64,000 nt of DNA from Streptococcus mitis (GCF_013305725.1 NZ_CP047883.1:785001-849000), one strand, 5' to 3'; shown: positions 46,186 through 56,973, counted from the first letter of the stretch. Notes: generated by a model not told the origin, from the sequence alone. Numbers and translations are program-made.

Positions 46186-47064
46186 ATGAACGGTATTATC
46201 AACTTAAAAAAAGAAGCGGGAATGACCTCGCATGATGCGGTTTTTAAACTGCGTAAGATTTTGGGAACCAAGAAAATTGGTCATGGTGGGACCTTGGATC
46301 CGGATGTAGTGGGTGTTTTGCCCATTGCAGTTGGCAAGGCGACCCGCATGGTCGAGTTTATGCAGGATGAGGGTAAGGTCTACGAGGGAGAGATTACTCT
46401 GGGCTATTCCACGACGACTGAGGATGCTAGTGGGGAAGTGGTCGCTGAGACACCCGTTTTGTCGCCCTTGGATGAAAAGCTTGTCGATGAAGCGATTGCT
46501 AGTTTGACTGGGTCTATTACCCAGATACCACCTATGTATTCAGCTGTTAAGGTTAATGGTCGCAAGCTCTATGAGTATGCGCGTGCTGGTCAGGAAGTGG
46601 AGCGCCCAGAACGTCAGGTGACTATTTATCAATTTGAGCGAACAAGTCCGATTTCTTATGAGGGTCATATTGCACGCTTTACTTTTCGTGTGAAATGTAG
46701 CAAGGGAACCTATATTCGTACCTTATCGGTTGACTTGGGAGAAAAACTTGGCTATGCTGCCCATATGTCACATTTAACACGGACTAGTGCAGCGGGTTTA
46801 CAGCTAGAAGATGCTCTTACCTTGGAAGAAATTGCTGGAAAAGTGGAGGCTGACCAATTGAACTTTCTCCATCCTTTAGAGATTGGGACAGGTGACCTTG
46901 TCAAAGTTTTCCTAACTCAAGAAGAGGCTATAGAAGTGCGCTTTGGTCGTTTTATCGAACTCGAACAAACAGAACAAGAATTAGCTGCCTTTGAAGGCGA
47001 TACATTGCTAGCCATTCTAGAAAAACGGGACAATCTCTACAAACCAAGGAAGGTTTTTAGCTAA
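46186..47064 (+). CDS. truB: tRNA pseudouridine-55 synthase
   Basis: 292 aa. Makes pseudouridine 55 in the T loop of all elongator tRNAs. Catalytic Asp38 in [31 protein letters not shown] and the [16 protein letters not shown] motif are present, followed by a C-terminal PUA-like domain. AGAAAG is a weak ribosome site. In many streptococci truB is followed by ribF; here udk follows instead. Confidence 0.95.
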   Translation: MNGIINLKKEAGMTSHDAVFKLRKILGTKKIGHGGTLDPDVVGVLPIAVGKATRMVEFMQDEGKVYEGEITLGYSTTTEDASGEVVAETPVLSPLDEKLVDEAIASLTGSITQIPPMYSAVKVNGRKLYEYARAGQEVERPERQVTIYQFERTSPISYEGHIARFTFRVKCSKGTYIRTLSVDLGEKLGYAAHMSHLTRTSAAGLQLEDALTLEEIAGKVEADQLNFLHPLEIGTGDLVKVFLTQEEAIEVRFGRFIELEQTEQELAAFEGDTLLAILEKRDNLYKPRKVFS

Positions 47065-47174
47065 TCTATCTGGAGTGTGGGGATGGAATTCTTCCCCTAG
47101 ACTATCCAAATCAGACTATAAATTTTGCAAAAAATGTGATAGAATAGACGACGGATAAAAAAACGGAGGATAGC

Positions 47175-47813
47175 ATGCAAAATAGACCAATCATTATCGG
47201 AGTGACAGGTGGTTCTGGTGGAGGTAAGACCAGTGTTTCAAGAGCCATTTTATCGCATTTTCCTGATGAAAAAATTTCCATGATTGAGCATGATTCATAT
47301 TACAAGGATCAGTCTCATTTGACCTTTGAAGAGCGTGTCAAAACCAACTACGACCATCCATTTGCCTTTGATACAGACTTGATGATTGAGCAGATTAAGG
47401 AATTGTTGGCAGGGCGTCCGGTGGACATCCCGACCTACGACTATACAGAGCATACACGAAGCAGTAAGACCTATCGTCAAGAGCCTCAAGATGTCTTTAT
47501 CGTTGAGGGGATTTTGGTCTTGGAGGACAAGCGTCTGCGCGATTTGATGGATATCAAGATTTTTGTGGATACGGATGATGATGTGCGCATTATTCGTCGT
47601 ATCAAGCGTGATATGGAAGAGCGTGGCCGTAGCCTTGATAGCGTCATTGACCAGTACTTAGGTGTGGTTAAACCTATGTACCACCAGTTTATCGAACCAA
47701 CCAAGCGTTATGCTGATATCGTCATTCCTGAGGGAGTCAGCAATACAGTGGCTATCGACCTGTTGACGACCAAGATTGCTAAGATTTTGGAAGAAGCTCG
47801 AAACAGCAAATAA
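47175..47813 (+). CDS. udk: Uridine kinase
   Basis: 212 aa. Phosphorylates uridine and cytidine to UMP and CMP. Walker [10 protein letters not shown] (residues 12-20), [10 protein letters not shown] and YDHPFAFD near 38-68, VEGILVLED as Walker B region. GGAGG before the ATG. It links with the nucleoside uptake and salvage genes at the window start but is a separate unit with its own terminator. Confidence 0.96.
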   Translation: MQNRPIIIGVTGGSGGGKTSVSRAILSHFPDEKISMIEHDSYYKDQSHLTFEERVKTNYDHPFAFDTDLMIEQIKELLAGRPVDIPTYDYTEHTRSSKTYRQEPQDVFIVEGILVLEDKRLRDLMDIKIFVDTDDDVRIIRRIKRDMEERGRSLDSVIDQYLGVVKPMYHQFIEPTKRYADIVIPEGVSNTVAIDLLTTKIAKILEEARNSK

Positions 47814-47821
47814 TCAGATGT

Positions 47822-47841
47822 GGAGGCCTTGCCTCCTTTTT
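47822..47841 (+). terminator. Terminator after udk
   Basis: GGAGGC (47822-47827), loop CTT, GCCTCC (47831-47836), then TTTTT. Confidence 0.88.
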
Positions 47842-47894
47842 CTATTTTTCCCTCATAATGGTACATAAATGGAGATTTTTAGGCATATTTTTGG

Positions 47895-47931
47895 TATAAT
47901 AATACCCATGAAAGAGCAAGAAAATGAATAG
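47895..47931 (+). promoter_or_regulatory. Extended -10 promoter and leaderless 7-codon leader ORF before xseA
   Basis: TATAAT (47895-47900) with TGG before it. After AATACCC an ATG at 47908 opens MKEQENE and stops at TAG 47929-47931, which overlaps the ribosome site of xseA (GTAGGTGGAG). Translation of the mini-ORF could bring ribosomes to xseA. Confidence 0.45.
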
Positions 47932-47940
47932 TAGGTGGAG

Positions 47941-49281
47941 ATGGAAAAGTATTTATCGGTAACAACTTTGACCAAGTATCTGAAAATGAAATTCGATAAA
48001 GACCCTTACTTGGAACGGGTCTATTTAACTGGTCAAGTTTCCAACTTTCGTAAACGACCTACTCACCAATATTTCTCCCTAAAAGATGACCATGCAGTTA
48101 TTCAAGCGACTATTTGGTCTGGGATTTATCAGAAATTAGGTTTCGACCTAGAAGAAGGAATGAAAATCAATGTGATTGGGCGTGTGCAGGTCTATGAACC
48201 AAGTGGTAGCTACTCCATCATCATTGAAAAGGCAGAGCCTGATGGGATTGGTACACTTGCTATTCAGTTTGAACAACTCAAGAAAAAATTGACAGAAGAG
48301 GGCCTGTTTCAAGAGAGGTTCAAGCAACCTCTGCCTCAATTTTCTAAGAGAATTGGTGTAGTAACCAGTCGCAGTGGAGCCGTGATTCGAGATATTATCA
48401 CGACTGTCAGCAGGCGATTTCCAGGTGTTGACATACTTCTTTATCCGACCAAGGTTCAAGGAGATGGAGCAGCAGAGGAAATAGCACGGAATATTGCGCG
48501 TGCTAATCAACGTGACGATTTGGATTTGCTGATTATTGGTCGTGGAGGGGGTTCTATCGAGGATCTCTGGGCCTTTAACGAAGAGATTGTGGTACGGGCT
48601 ATTTTTGAATCTCGCTTGCCAATCATTTCTAGTGTTGGGCATGAGACGGATGTGACCTTGGCAGATTTTGTGGCAGATAGACGCGCTGCGACGCCAACAG
48701 CTGCAGCTGAACTAGCAACACCTGTGACCAAGTTGGATCTATTAGCTCATTTGCAAAATCAGGAAAAACGGATGGCAACAGCAGTCCGAAATGTCCTATC
48801 TAAGAAACAAGAAGCTTTGAAAAAATGCAGTCAGTCTGTTATCTTTAGACAGCCAGAGCGTTTGTATGATGGCTATTTGCAACGGCTAGACCAATTACAA
48901 CTGCGTTTAAAACAAAGTTTGCGAACACGGATTTCTGATAACAAACAGACAGTACAAGCAAGGACGCATCGACTGGTACAATTATCACCCGTTACCAAAA
49001 TCCAACGCTATCAAGACCGTCTAGGTCAGTTGGACAAGCTTCTCCGTAGCCAAATGGCGCTGGTTTATGATGCCAAGGTTGCTGAAGTCAAGAGATTATC
49101 AGAAGCCCTACTGATGTTGGATACCAGTCGTATCGTGGCGCGTGGCTATGCTATTGTCAAGAAAGAAGAGTCCGTAGTTGATTCGGTTGAAAATTTGAAG
49201 AAAAAAGACCAAGTGACGCTTTTGATGCGTGATGGTCGAGTAGAATTAGAGGTTAAAGATGTCAAAACAAAAGAAATTTGA
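47941..49281 (+). CDS. xseA: Exodeoxyribonuclease VII large subunit
   Basis: 446 aa. Degrades single-stranded DNA with XseB. N-terminal OB fold ([22 protein letters not shown]), catalytic core with [14 protein letters not shown] and [49 protein letters not shown], then a long coiled coil. I choose ATG 47941, although GTG 47935 in frame is possible. First gene of a dense seven-gene run. It overlaps xseB by 23 bases. Confidence 0.95.
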   Translation: MEKYLSVTTLTKYLKMKFDKDPYLERVYLTGQVSNFRKRPTHQYFSLKDDHAVIQATIWSGIYQKLGFDLEEGMKINVIGRVQVYEPSGSYSIIIEKAEPDGIGTLAIQFEQLKKKLTEEGLFQERFKQPLPQFSKRIGVVTSRSGAVIRDIITTVSRRFPGVDILLYPTKVQGDGAAEEIARNIARANQRDDLDLLIIGRGGGSIEDLWAFNEEIVVRAIFESRLPIISSVGHETDVTLADFVADRRAATPTAAAELATPVTKLDLLAHLQNQEKRMATAVRNVLSKKQEALKKCSQSVIFRQPERLYDGYLQRLDQLQLRLKQSLRTRISDNKQTVQARTHRLVQLSPVTKIQRYQDRLGQLDKLLRSQMALVYDAKVAEVKRLSEALLMLDTSRIVARGYAIVKKEESVVDSVENLKKKDQVTLLMRDGRVELEVKDVKTKEI

Positions 49282-49471
49282 GGAAAATCTAGCAGAACTG
49301 GAGACCATTGTCCAAAGTTTGGAAAATGGTGAAATTGCTCTGGAAGATGCGATTGCTGCCTTTCAAAAGGGCATGGTCTTGTCAAAAGAGCTCCAAGCGA
49401 CGCTGGACAAGGCTGAAAAGACCTTGGTCAAGGTTATGCAAGAAGACGGAACAGAAAGTGATTTTGAATGA
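49259..49471 (+). CDS. xseB: Exodeoxyribonuclease VII small subunit
   Basis: 70 aa, two helices, with the family pattern [26 protein letters not shown]. Several copies bind the XseA coiled coil. It starts inside xseA and its stop overlaps ispA by 4 bases (ATGA), so the three are translationally coupled. Confidence 0.95.
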   Translation: MSKQKKFEENLAELETIVQSLENGEIALEDAIAAFQKGMVLSKELQATLDKAEKTLVKVMQEDGTESDFE

Positions 49472-50343
49472 AAAAGCAAGAAAAATTAGCTCATGTTGAG
49501 TCGGCTTTGGAAGACTTTTATGGCGACCAGCAGTTTTCCTCTAGTTTGCGAGAGTCTGTTCTCTATTCGATTCATGCTGGTGGCAAGCGTATTCGACCTT
49601 TTCTCTTGTTAGAAGTTCTGGAAGCCTTGCATATTGCCATCAAACCTGCTCATGCGCAGGTAGCTGCGGCCTTGGAAATGATTCATACAGGGAGCTTGAT
49701 CCATGATGATCTTCCAGCTATGGATGATGATGATTACCGTCGGGGACGCTTGACAAATCATAAAAAATTCGGTGAAGCAATGGCAATTTTGGCTGGAGAT
49801 GCTTTGTTCCTCGATCCCTATGCCTTGATAGCGCAGGCAGATTTGCCAAGTCAGATCAAGGTGGACTTGATTGCTAACTTATCCCTAGCGTCAGGAAGTA
49901 TGGGCATGGTAGCAGGCCAGGTTTTGGATATGGAGGGCGAACATCAGCATTTGTCTTTGGAAGAACTTCAGACCATTCATGCCAATAAGACTGGAAAACT
50001 ACTAGCTTATCCCTTTCAAGCAGCTGCTATTATAGCCGAATTGGCACCTGAGATGCAGGTGAAGCTGAAAACTGTTGGTGAATTGATTGGCCTGGCTTTT
50101 CAAGTTCGAGATGACGTACTGGATGTGACAGCTAGTTTTGAGGAAATCGGCAAGACACCCCAAAAGGATTTACAGGCTGAAAAATCAACCTATCCAGCCT
50201 TGTTGGGCTTGGAAGAGGCTATTGCCTTTTGTAACCAGACTTTGGATCAAGCTAATGCAAAACTAGAGGAAATTGCTCAGCAGGTCCCTTTTGATATAGG
50301 ATCGATTGTAAGTGTAGTAGAAAGTTTGAGAATCAATGGCTAA
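49468..50343 (+). CDS. ispA: Farnesyl diphosphate synthase (geranyltranstransferase)
   Basis: 291 aa. Condenses isoprenyl diphosphates to farnesyl diphosphate, precursor of undecaprenyl carrier lipid. First Asp-rich motif DDLPAMDDD (from Asp80), second RDDVLD near 216-221, GGKRIRP at 38-44. Starts in the last codons of xseB and overlaps the next gene by 8 bases. Confidence 0.95.
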   Translation: MKKQEKLAHVESALEDFYGDQQFSSSLRESVLYSIHAGGKRIRPFLLLEVLEALHIAIKPAHAQVAAALEMIHTGSLIHDDLPAMDDDDYRRGRLTNHKKFGEAMAILAGDALFLDPYALIAQADLPSQIKVDLIANLSLASGSMGMVAGQVLDMEGEHQHLSLEELQTIHANKTGKLLAYPFQAAAIIAELAPEMQVKLKTVGELIGLAFQVRDDVLDVTASFEEIGKTPQKDLQAEKSTYPALLGLEEAIAFCNQTLDQANAKLEEIAQQVPFDIGSIVSVVESLRING

Positions 50344-51151
50344 GGAAAGAGTGGATGTACTAGCTTATAAACAGGGCTTGTTTGAAACGCGAGAACAAGC
50401 CAAGCGCGGTGTCATGGCTGGCCTAGTCGTAGCAGTCCTGAATGGAGAGCGGTTTGACAAGCCAGGAGAGAAAATCCCAGATGACACCGAACTAAAACTC
50501 AAGGGGGAGAAACTCAAGTATGTCAGCCGTGGTGGCTTGAAACTGGAAAAGGCATTGCAGGTCTTTGAATTGTCAGTGGAAGGGGCAACAACGATTGATA
50601 TCGGGGCCTCTACTGGAGGATTTACCGATGTCATGTTGCAAAATGGTGCCGAGTTGGTCTTTGCAGTCGATGTTGGTACCAATCAGTTGGCTTGGAAATT
50701 ACGCCAAGACCCACGGGTTATCAGCATGGAGCAGTTCAATTTCCGCTATGCTGAAAAGACTGATTTCGAGCAGGAACCGAGCTTTGCCAGTATTGATGTG
50801 AGTTTCATTTCCCTCAGTCTGATTCTTCCAGCCTTGCACCGAGTGCTAGCTGATCAAGGTCAGGTGGTAGCACTTGTCAAACCTCAGTTTGAGGCAGGTC
50901 GTGAGCAGATTGGGAAAAATGGAATCATTCGAGACTCCAAGGTTCACCAGAATGTTCTTGAATCTGTCACAACTATGGCAGTAGAGGAAGGTTTTTCAGT
51001 CCTTGGTTTGGACTTTTCTCCCATCCAAGGTGGACATGGGAATATTGAATTTTTAGCATATTTGAAAAAAGAAGAGTCAGCAAACAATTGTGTTCTTGCT
51101 GAAATTGAAGAAGTAGTAGAGAGGGCGCATAGTCAATTTAAAAATGAATAA
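50336..51151 (+). CDS. TlyA family rRNA methyltransferase / hemolysin-like
   Basis: 271 aa. An N-terminal S4 RNA-binding domain (RVDVLAYKQGLFETREQAKRGVMAGLV) and a C-terminal FtsJ-like SAM domain (IDIGASTGGFTDVMLQNGA). TlyA proteins 2-prime-O-methylate rRNA; the name hemolysin is historical and hemolytic activity should not be assumed. Overlaps ispA and argR by 8 bases each. Confidence 0.93.
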   Translation: MAKERVDVLAYKQGLFETREQAKRGVMAGLVVAVLNGERFDKPGEKIPDDTELKLKGEKLKYVSRGGLKLEKALQVFELSVEGATTIDIGASTGGFTDVMLQNGAELVFAVDVGTNQLAWKLRQDPRVISMEQFNFRYAEKTDFEQEPSFASIDVSFISLSLILPALHRVLADQGQVVALVKPQFEAGREQIGKNGIIRDSKVHQNVLESVTTMAVEEGFSVLGLDFSPIQGGHGNIEFLAYLKKEESANNCVLAEIEEVVERAHSQFKNE

Positions 51152-51575
51152 AAAAGAGAGACTTGAAAAAATTAGAAGATTTGTGACAGATTATCAAATC
51201 GGTACGCAAGAAGAAATTGTAGAACATTTGAAAGAGGCAGGAATCACTGCCACTCAAGCAACGGTATCACGAGATATCAAAGAGCTAGGTATTGTCAAAA
51301 TTCCTTTGAGAGACAATACCTATGTCTATGAATTGCCAAAATCAATCGTGAAAAGTTTGCAACTGGCTGAAGACAATATCGAATCGGCAGAATTGATGGA
51401 TAAGATGATCAATCTCCAAGTCATCCCAGGAAATACAGCTTTTGTAAAAGCTCAGTTAACCGAGAATTTTTCTGACAAGATTTTTAGCTGTTTAGCTGAT
51501 GATAGCTCGATTTTAGTCATTGCCAGAAGTGAAAGTCTAGCTGAGAAAATCTTTGAACAAGTAAAAAATTGGTAG
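51144..51575 (+). CDS. argR: Arginine repressor family regulator
   Basis: 143 aa. Winged HTH at the N terminus (IGTQEEIVEHLKEAGITATQATVSRDIKELGIVKIP), C-terminal hexamerisation/arginine-binding domain with the variant PGNTAFVKAQL. Streptococci carry several ArgR/AhrC paralogues; this is the copy beside tlyA and recN (often called AhrC-type). The target arginine genes are not in the window. Confidence 0.92.
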   Translation: MNKKERLEKIRRFVTDYQIGTQEEIVEHLKEAGITATQATVSRDIKELGIVKIPLRDNTYVYELPKSIVKSLQLAEDNIESAELMDKMINLQVIPGNTAFVKAQLTENFSDKIFSCLADDSSILVIARSESLAEKIFEQVKNW

Positions 51576-51581
51576 GTCTAT

Positions 51582-53249
51582 ATGTTACTTGAAATTTCGA
51601 TAAAAAACTTTGCCATTATTGAGGCTATTTCCCTCAATTTTGAAAAGGGGATGACTGTCCTGACTGGTGAAACGGGTGCAGGGAAGTCGATTATCATTGA
51701 TGCCATGAATATGATGTTGGGAGCTCGTGCTACGACAGATGTTATTCGTCACGGTGCGCCAAAGGCAGAGATTGAGGGTCTTTTCTCAGTTGAGAATAGT
51801 CGCCTTTTACAGGAAATTTTTGATGAGCAAGGTTTGGAAATGGGAGATGAAATCATCATCCGTCGAGAAATTCTGCAAAATGGTCGTAGTATTAGTCGTG
51901 TCAATGGCCAAATGGTCAATCTGTCTGTTTTGCGTGCTATTGGGCAACATCTTGTAGATATACATGGTCAGCATGACCAAGAAGAGTTAATGCGCCCTCA
52001 ACTTCATATTCAAATGTTGGATGAATTTGGTGATACAGCCTTTTGGGCCTTGAAAGAAACCTATCAAACGAGTTTTGATGCCTATCGTAAAATGCGTAAG
52101 CAGGTTCTGGAAGTCAAGAAAAACCAACAGGAACACAAGGCTCGTATTGAAATGTTGGAATTTCAAATGGCAGAGATTGAGGCAGCAAACTTGCAAGCTG
52201 GTGAAGACTTATCTCTCAATCAAGAGCGAGAGAAACTTCTCAACCATAAAAACATTGCGGATACACTGACCAATGCCTACAGTATGTTGGACAATGAAGA
52301 TTTTTCAAGTCTGGCTAATGTTCGTTCAGCCATGAATGACATGGAAAGTGTTGAAGAGTACGACCCTGAATACCGTGAAATTTCAAGCTCTTTGTCTGAG
52401 ACATACTATGTCTTAGAAGACATTAGCAAACGTTTGGAAGCAATCATTGAGGACCTTGATTTTGATGGTAATCGTCTCATGCAGATCGAGAATCGTTTGG
52501 ATCTCCTTCATACTATTACCCGTAAGTACGGTGGGACTGTTGATGATGTCTTGCTTTATTTTGCCAAGATTACGGAAGAATACAATCTCTTGACAGGAAA
52601 TAACCTTTCGTCTGAGGACATGGAAGCAGAGCTCAAGAAATTGGAAGTTAATCTTGTCGACTTGGCAGGTCAGCTTGCATCTGCTCGTCATGATTTGGCT
52701 CAGCAGCTTGAAGCTGAGATTAAACAAGAACTGCAAGACCTTTATATGGAAAAAGCCCAGTTTCAGGTTCGTTTTAGCAAGGGAAAATTCAGTCGTGAGG
52801 GAAATGAAATGGTTGAGTTTTACATTTCAACCAACCCTGGCGAAGACTTTAAACCTTTGGTCAAGGTTGCTTCTGGTGGGGAATTATCCCGTCTCATGCT
52901 AGCTATTAAATCTGCCTTTTCACGTAAAGAAGGCAAGACTAGCATTGTCTTTGATGAGGTGGATACGGGAGTTTCAGGCCGTGTAGCTCAGGCCCTTGCA
53001 CAGAAGATTCACAAGATTGGCCAACATGGTCAGGTTCTGGCTATTTCCCATTTGCCACAAGTGATTGCGATTGCGGATTATCAATTCTTTATTGAGAAGA
53101 TTAGCAATGAGCATTCAACGGTTTCGACTGTTCGTCTCTTGACGGTTGAAGAGCGAGTGGAAGAAGTTGCTAAGATGTTGGCAGGTGATGATGTGACGGA
53201 AGCAGCCCTGACGCAAGCCAGAGAATTGTTGAGAAACAGGGAGAAATAA
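51582..53249 (+). CDS. recN: DNA repair protein RecN
   Basis: A 555-aa SMC-like ATPase for double-strand break repair and recombination. Walker A GETGAGKSI (residues 29-37), long coiled coil (about 150-370), signature ASGGELSRLMLA, Walker B SIVFDEVDTGVSG. Six bases after argR. Typical neighbour of argR and tlyA in Firmicutes. Confidence 0.96.
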   Translation: MLLEISIKNFAIIEAISLNFEKGMTVLTGETGAGKSIIIDAMNMMLGARATTDVIRHGAPKAEIEGLFSVENSRLLQEIFDEQGLEMGDEIIIRREILQNGRSISRVNGQMVNLSVLRAIGQHLVDIHGQHDQEELMRPQLHIQMLDEFGDTAFWALKETYQTSFDAYRKMRKQVLEVKKNQQEHKARIEMLEFQMAEIEAANLQAGEDLSLNQEREKLLNHKNIADTLTNAYSMLDNEDFSSLANVRSAMNDMESVEEYDPEYREISSSLSETYYVLEDISKRLEAIIEDLDFDGNRLMQIENRLDLLHTITRKYGGTVDDVLLYFAKITEEYNLLTGNNLSSEDMEAELKKLEVNLVDLAGQLASARHDLAQQLEAEIKQELQDLYMEKAQFQVRFSKGKFSREGNEMVEFYISTNPGEDFKPLVKVASGGELSRLMLAIKSAFSRKEGKTSIVFDEVDTGVSGRVAQALAQKIHKIGQHGQVLAISHLPQVIAIADYQFFIEKISNEHSTVSTVRLLTVEERVEEVAKMLAGDDVTEAALTQARELLRNREK

Positions 53250-53250
53250 G

Positions 53251-53979
53251 ATGACAGACTATTATGTAATTGGAGATGTTCACGGAAAAGCTGGGATGCT
53301 GGAAGACCTTCTCAAAACATGGGATGGTCAGACCCAGTTGCTCTTTCTAGGGGATTTGATTGACCGTGGTGAAGATAGTCGCCGTGTCCTTGAAATGGTC
53401 AAGGACTTGGTCGATAATCAAGGGGCAATCTGTTTGTCAGGAAACCACGAGTATATGTTTCTGACTTGGCTCGATAACCCAGAAGAAAGTTATGACCATT
53501 ATCGTCGCAATGGTGGAGATACAACCATTAACTCTATCCTAGGTCGTCCCTTGGATGCACCAGTTGATGGGGTAGAAGATGCCAAGCGGGTTACCACTGA
53601 AGCGGCAGACTTGGTCGAATTTATTCGTCAAATGCCGTTTGTGGTAGAGACAGATAAGTATATCTTTGTTCACGCAGGTATTGATTTGACCTTAGACGAC
53701 TGGCATGAAACCACAGATTACAAGAAAGTCTGGCTTAGAAAACCATTCCACGAAGCCGAAAATCATACTGGGAAAACTATTGTCTTTGGTCACACACCAG
53801 TTTATGGTTTGTTGAATCAAGATCGAGGTACAGCTGAGCTTTGGACTACAGAAGATGGCAAGATTGGGATGGACGGAGGAGCTGTCTATGGTGGTGTCCT
53901 TCACGGGATTGTCTTTACAGACCAAGGAATGACAGAACACCACTTTATCGAAAATGACGGCTTTGTCGCTGAAGATTAG
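53251..53979 (+). CDS. Calcineurin-like metallophosphatase
   Basis: 242 aa with the PPP signature GDVHGK (residues 8-13), GDLIDRGEDS (34-43) and GNHEYM (64-69), and a later VFGHTPV. Bacterial members dephosphorylate Ser/Thr proteins or cleave diadenosine tetraphosphate; substrate unknown. One base after recN; last gene of the run. Confidence 0.88.
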   Translation: MTDYYVIGDVHGKAGMLEDLLKTWDGQTQLLFLGDLIDRGEDSRRVLEMVKDLVDNQGAICLSGNHEYMFLTWLDNPEESYDHYRRNGGDTTINSILGRPLDAPVDGVEDAKRVTTEAADLVEFIRQMPFVVETDKYIFVHAGIDLTLDDWHETTDYKKVWLRKPFHEAENHTGKTIVFGHTPVYGLLNQDRGTAELWTTEDGKIGMDGGAVYGGVLHGIVFTDQGMTEHHFIENDGFVAED

Positions 53980-54000
53980 TACTCCTAACAGGGTATGGTC

Positions 54001-54029
54001 TTGTCAAAATGTCAAAAACAATTTATAAT
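54001..54029 (+). promoter_or_regulatory. Promoter of lepA
   Basis: TTGTCA (54001-54006), 17-nt spacer, TATAAT (54024-54029). Confidence 0.75.
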
Positions 54030-54057
54030 AAATAGATACCCTGAAAGGAAGAGAATC

Positions 54058-55881
54058 ATGAACTTAGAAGAATTGAAAAAACGACAGGAGAAGATCCGGA
54101 ACTTCTCTATTATCGCCCATATTGACCACGGGAAATCAACTTTAGCAGACCGCATTTTGGAAAAGACAGAGACAGTATCTAGTCGTGAAATGCAGGCCCA
54201 ACTTCTGGATAGTATGGACCTTGAGCGTGAACGTGGGATTACCATTAAACTCAATGCTATCGAGCTGAATTATACTGCAAAAGATGGGGAAACTTATATT
54301 TTCCACTTGATTGACACGCCGGGGCACGTAGACTTTACCTATGAAGTGTCACGTTCGCTAGCTGCCTGTGAGGGAGCGATTTTGGTGGTCGATGCTGCCC
54401 AAGGGATTGAGGCTCAAACCCTTGCCAACGTTTATCTGGCCTTGGACAATGATTTGGAAATCATGCCAGTCATTAACAAAATTGACCTACCAGCTGCAGA
54501 TCCTGAGCGCGTGCGTACAGAGATTGAAGATGTGATTGGTTTGGACGCCAGTGAAGCAGTTTTGGCTTCTGCCAAGGCTGGTATTGGTATCGAAGAAATT
54601 CTAGAGCAAATTGTAGAAAAAGTACCAGCACCAACGGGTGATGTGACGGCGCCACTTAAGGCCTTGATTTTCGACTCGGTTTACGATGCTTACCGTGGGG
54701 TTATTCTTCAAGTGCGTGTCATGGATGGGGTGGTCAAACCTGGTGATAAGATTCAGCTTATGAGCAACGGCAAGACCTTTGATGTGACCGAAGTCGGTAT
54801 ATTTACACCCAAAGCAGTTGGTCGTGATTTCCTTGCGACTGGTGACGTTGGATATATCGCTGCATCTATCAAGACAGTTCAGGATACTCGTGTGGGTGAT
54901 ACCGTTACCTTGGCAACCAATCCTGCGGCAGAGCCATTACATGGTTACAAGCAGATGAATCCTATGGTCTTTGCGGGGCTATATCCTATCGAGTCAAACA
55001 AGTACAATGACCTACGTGAAGCCCTTGAAAAATTGCAACTGAATGATGCTAGTCTCCAATTTGAACCAGAAACATCTCAGGCACTTGGATTTGGTTTCCG
55101 TTGTGGTTTCCTTGGACTTCTCCATATGGATGTTATCCAAGAACGTTTGGAACGTGAGTTCAACATCGACCTCATCATGACAGCTCCATCCGTTATCTAT
55201 AAGGTTAATTTGACTGACGGTGAGTCTATGGATGTGTCCAACCCGTCTGAATTCCCAGATCCTACCAAGATTGCGACCATTGAAGAGCCTTATGTTAAGG
55301 CGCAAATCATGGTACCACAGGAGTTTGTCGGAGCAGTGATGGAGCTAGCTCAGCGCAAGCGTGGGGACTTTGTGACTATGGACTATATTGATGATAATCG
55401 TGTCAATGTTATCTATCAAATTCCACTGGCTGAAATCGTCTTTGACTTCTTTGATAAACTTAAGTCTTCGACACGTGGTTATGCAAGTTTTGACTACGAA
55501 TTGTCAGAATATCGCCCATCTAAGCTGGTGAAAATGGATATCCTTCTCAATGGAGACAAGGTGGATGCCCTCAGCTTTATCGTTCACAAGGACTTTGCCT
55601 ACGAACGTGGGAAACTCATCGTTGATAAGCTCAAGAAAATCATTCCTCGCCAACAATTTGAGGTTCCTATCCAAGCAGCAATTGGACACAAGATTGTGGC
55701 TCGTACTGATATCAAGGCCCTTCGTAAGAACGTACTTGCTAAATGTTATGGTGGTGACGTTTCTCGTAAACGTAAACTCCTTGAAAAACAAAAAGCTGGT
55801 AAGAAACGTATGAAAGCTATCGGATCAGTAGAAGTTCCACAAGAAGCCTTCCTCAGCGTTTTGAGCATGGATGAAGAGTAG
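54058..55881 (+). CDS. lepA: Elongation factor 4 (LepA)
   Basis: A 607-aa translational GTPase that acts on stalled ribosomes or in initiation. G1 AHIDHGKST (residues 20-28), switch-[23 protein letters not shown]; LepA-specific C-terminal domain ends [26 protein letters not shown]. The start MNLEELKKR follows AAAGGAAGAG; an upstream in-frame start lies in the promoter. Confidence 0.97.
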   Translation: MNLEELKKRQEKIRNFSIIAHIDHGKSTLADRILEKTETVSSREMQAQLLDSMDLERERGITIKLNAIELNYTAKDGETYIFHLIDTPGHVDFTYEVSRSLAACEGAILVVDAAQGIEAQTLANVYLALDNDLEIMPVINKIDLPAADPERVRTEIEDVIGLDASEAVLASAKAGIGIEEILEQIVEKVPAPTGDVTAPLKALIFDSVYDAYRGVILQVRVMDGVVKPGDKIQLMSNGKTFDVTEVGIFTPKAVGRDFLATGDVGYIAASIKTVQDTRVGDTVTLATNPAAEPLHGYKQMNPMVFAGLYPIESNKYNDLREALEKLQLNDASLQFEPETSQALGFGFRCGFLGLLHMDVIQERLEREFNIDLIMTAPSVIYKVNLTDGESMDVSNPSEFPDPTKIATIEEPYVKAQIMVPQEFVGAVMELAQRKRGDFVTMDYIDDNRVNVIYQIPLAEIVFDFFDKLKSSTRGYASFDYELSEYRPSKLVKMDILLNGDKVDALSFIVHKDFAYERGKLIVDKLKKIIPRQQFEVPIQAAIGHKIVARTDIKALRKNVLAKCYGGDVSRKRKLLEKQKAGKKRMKAIGSVEVPQEAFLSVLSMDEE

Positions 55882-55943
55882 AAGTATAAAGAAAAGCATT
55901 TTATTGTTGATAGACTTTAAATATCAAACAACAAAGATAAATA

Positions 55944-55970
55944 AAAGAAGATCAAATGGTCTTCTTTTTT
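55944..55970 (+). terminator. Terminator after lepA
   Basis: AAAGAAGA (55944-55951), loop TCAAATGG region, TCTTCTTT (55960-55967), then TTT. Confidence 0.85.
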
Positions 55971-55978
55971 ATTTGTTT

Positions 55979-55986
55979 TACGAATA
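55979..55986 (+). promoter_or_regulatory. Competence cin-box (SigX promoter) of dprA
   Basis: TACGAATA, the exact combox, preceded by a T-rich stretch (55965-55978) and 34 bases before the dprA ATG. This is the promoter type read by the alternative sigma factor ComX in streptococcal competence. Confidence 0.9.
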
Positions 55987-56019
55987 AATAGATGAGTAGA
56001 AAAAGAAATGGAGATATTT

Positions 56020-56868
56020 ATGAAAATCACAAACTATGAAATCTATAAGTTAAAAAAATCAGGTTTGACCAATCAACAGATTTTGAAAGTCCTAGAATAC
56101 GGTGAAAATGTTGATCAGGAACTTTTGTTAGGTGATATTGCAGATATATCAGGTTGCCGAAATCCAGCCGTTTTTATGGAACGTTATTTTCAGATAGACG
56201 ATGCGCATTTGGAGAAGGAGTTTCAAAAATTTCCATCTTTCTCTATTTTAGATGACTGTTATCCTTGGGATTTGAGTGAAATATACGATGCACCTGTGCT
56301 TTTATTTTACAAGGGAAATCTTGACCTCTTGAAATTTCCTAAAGTAGCAGTTGTGGGGAGTCGTGCTTGTAGCAAACAGGGAGCTAAGTCAGTTGAAAAA
56401 GTCATTCAGGGATTGGAAAATGAACTGGTTATCGTCAGTGGATTAGCTAAGGGCATTGATACAGCAGCTCATATGGTAGCTCTTCAGAATGGCGGCAAAA
56501 CCATTGCAGTGATTGGAACAGGACTAGATGTATTTTATCCAAAAGCCAATAAACGCTTGCAAGACTACATCGGTAATGACCATCTGGTTCTTAGTGAATA
56601 TGGACCTGGCGAAAAACCTCTGAAATTTCATTTTCCTGCCCGTAATCGCATCATTGCTGGACTTTGCCGTGGTGTGATTGTAGCAGAGGCTAAGATGCGC
56701 TCGGGGAGTCTCATTACCTGTGAGCGAGCAATGGAGGAAGGGCGCGATGTCTTTGCTATTCCTGGTAGCATTTTAGATGGACTATCAGACGGTTGCCATC
56801 ATTTGATTCAAGAAGGGGCAAAATTGGCCACCAGTGGGCAGGATGTTCTTGCAGAATTTGAATTTTAA
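56020..56868 (+). CDS. dprA: DNA processing protein DprA
   Basis: 282 aa. Loads RecA on incoming single-stranded DNA during transformation and helps shut off competence. An N-terminal SAM-like domain (ITNYEIYKLKKSGLTNQQILKVL) and the Rossmann core with VVGSRACS (about 111-118), SGLAKGIDTAA (140-150) and IGTGLDVFYP. The start MKITNYE follows GGAGATATTT. The cin-box upstream makes it a late competence gene. Intact. Confidence 0.96.
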   Translation: MKITNYEIYKLKKSGLTNQQILKVLEYGENVDQELLLGDIADISGCRNPAVFMERYFQIDDAHLEKEFQKFPSFSILDDCYPWDLSEIYDAPVLLFYKGNLDLLKFPKVAVVGSRACSKQGAKSVEKVIQGLENELVIVSGLAKGIDTAAHMVALQNGGKTIAVIGTGLDVFYPKANKRLQDYIGNDHLVLSEYGPGEKPLKFHFPARNRIIAGLCRGVIVAEAKMRSGSLITCERAMEEGRDVFAIPGSILDGLSDGCHHLIQEGAKLATSGQDVLAEFEF

Positions 56869-56973
56869 TACTCTTCGAAAATCAAATTCAAACCACGTCA
56901 GCTTCACCTTGCCGTACTCAAGTACAGCCTGCGGCTAGCTTCCTAGTTTGCTCTTTGATTTTCATTGACTATA
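56869..56973 (+). repeat. BOX element (boxA-boxC), downstream of dprA
   Basis: About 105 bp starting TACTCTTCGAAAATC directly after the dprA stop, with the boxA core CACGTCAGCTTCACCTTGCC and a boxC end TTTGATTTTCATTGACTATA. The boxB part is missing. It forms a partly self-complementary structure (TTCGAAAATC... / ...GATTTTCATTGA). Confidence 0.85.

Noticed and set aside
50336..51151. True hemolysin (virulence toxin)
   Set aside because: The S4 plus FtsJ-like domains define a TlyA RNA methyltransferase; the hemolysin name is historical.
53251..53979. Phage lambda-type phosphatase as a prophage remnant
   Set aside because: It is one base from recN in a conserved core run, with no phage genes around.
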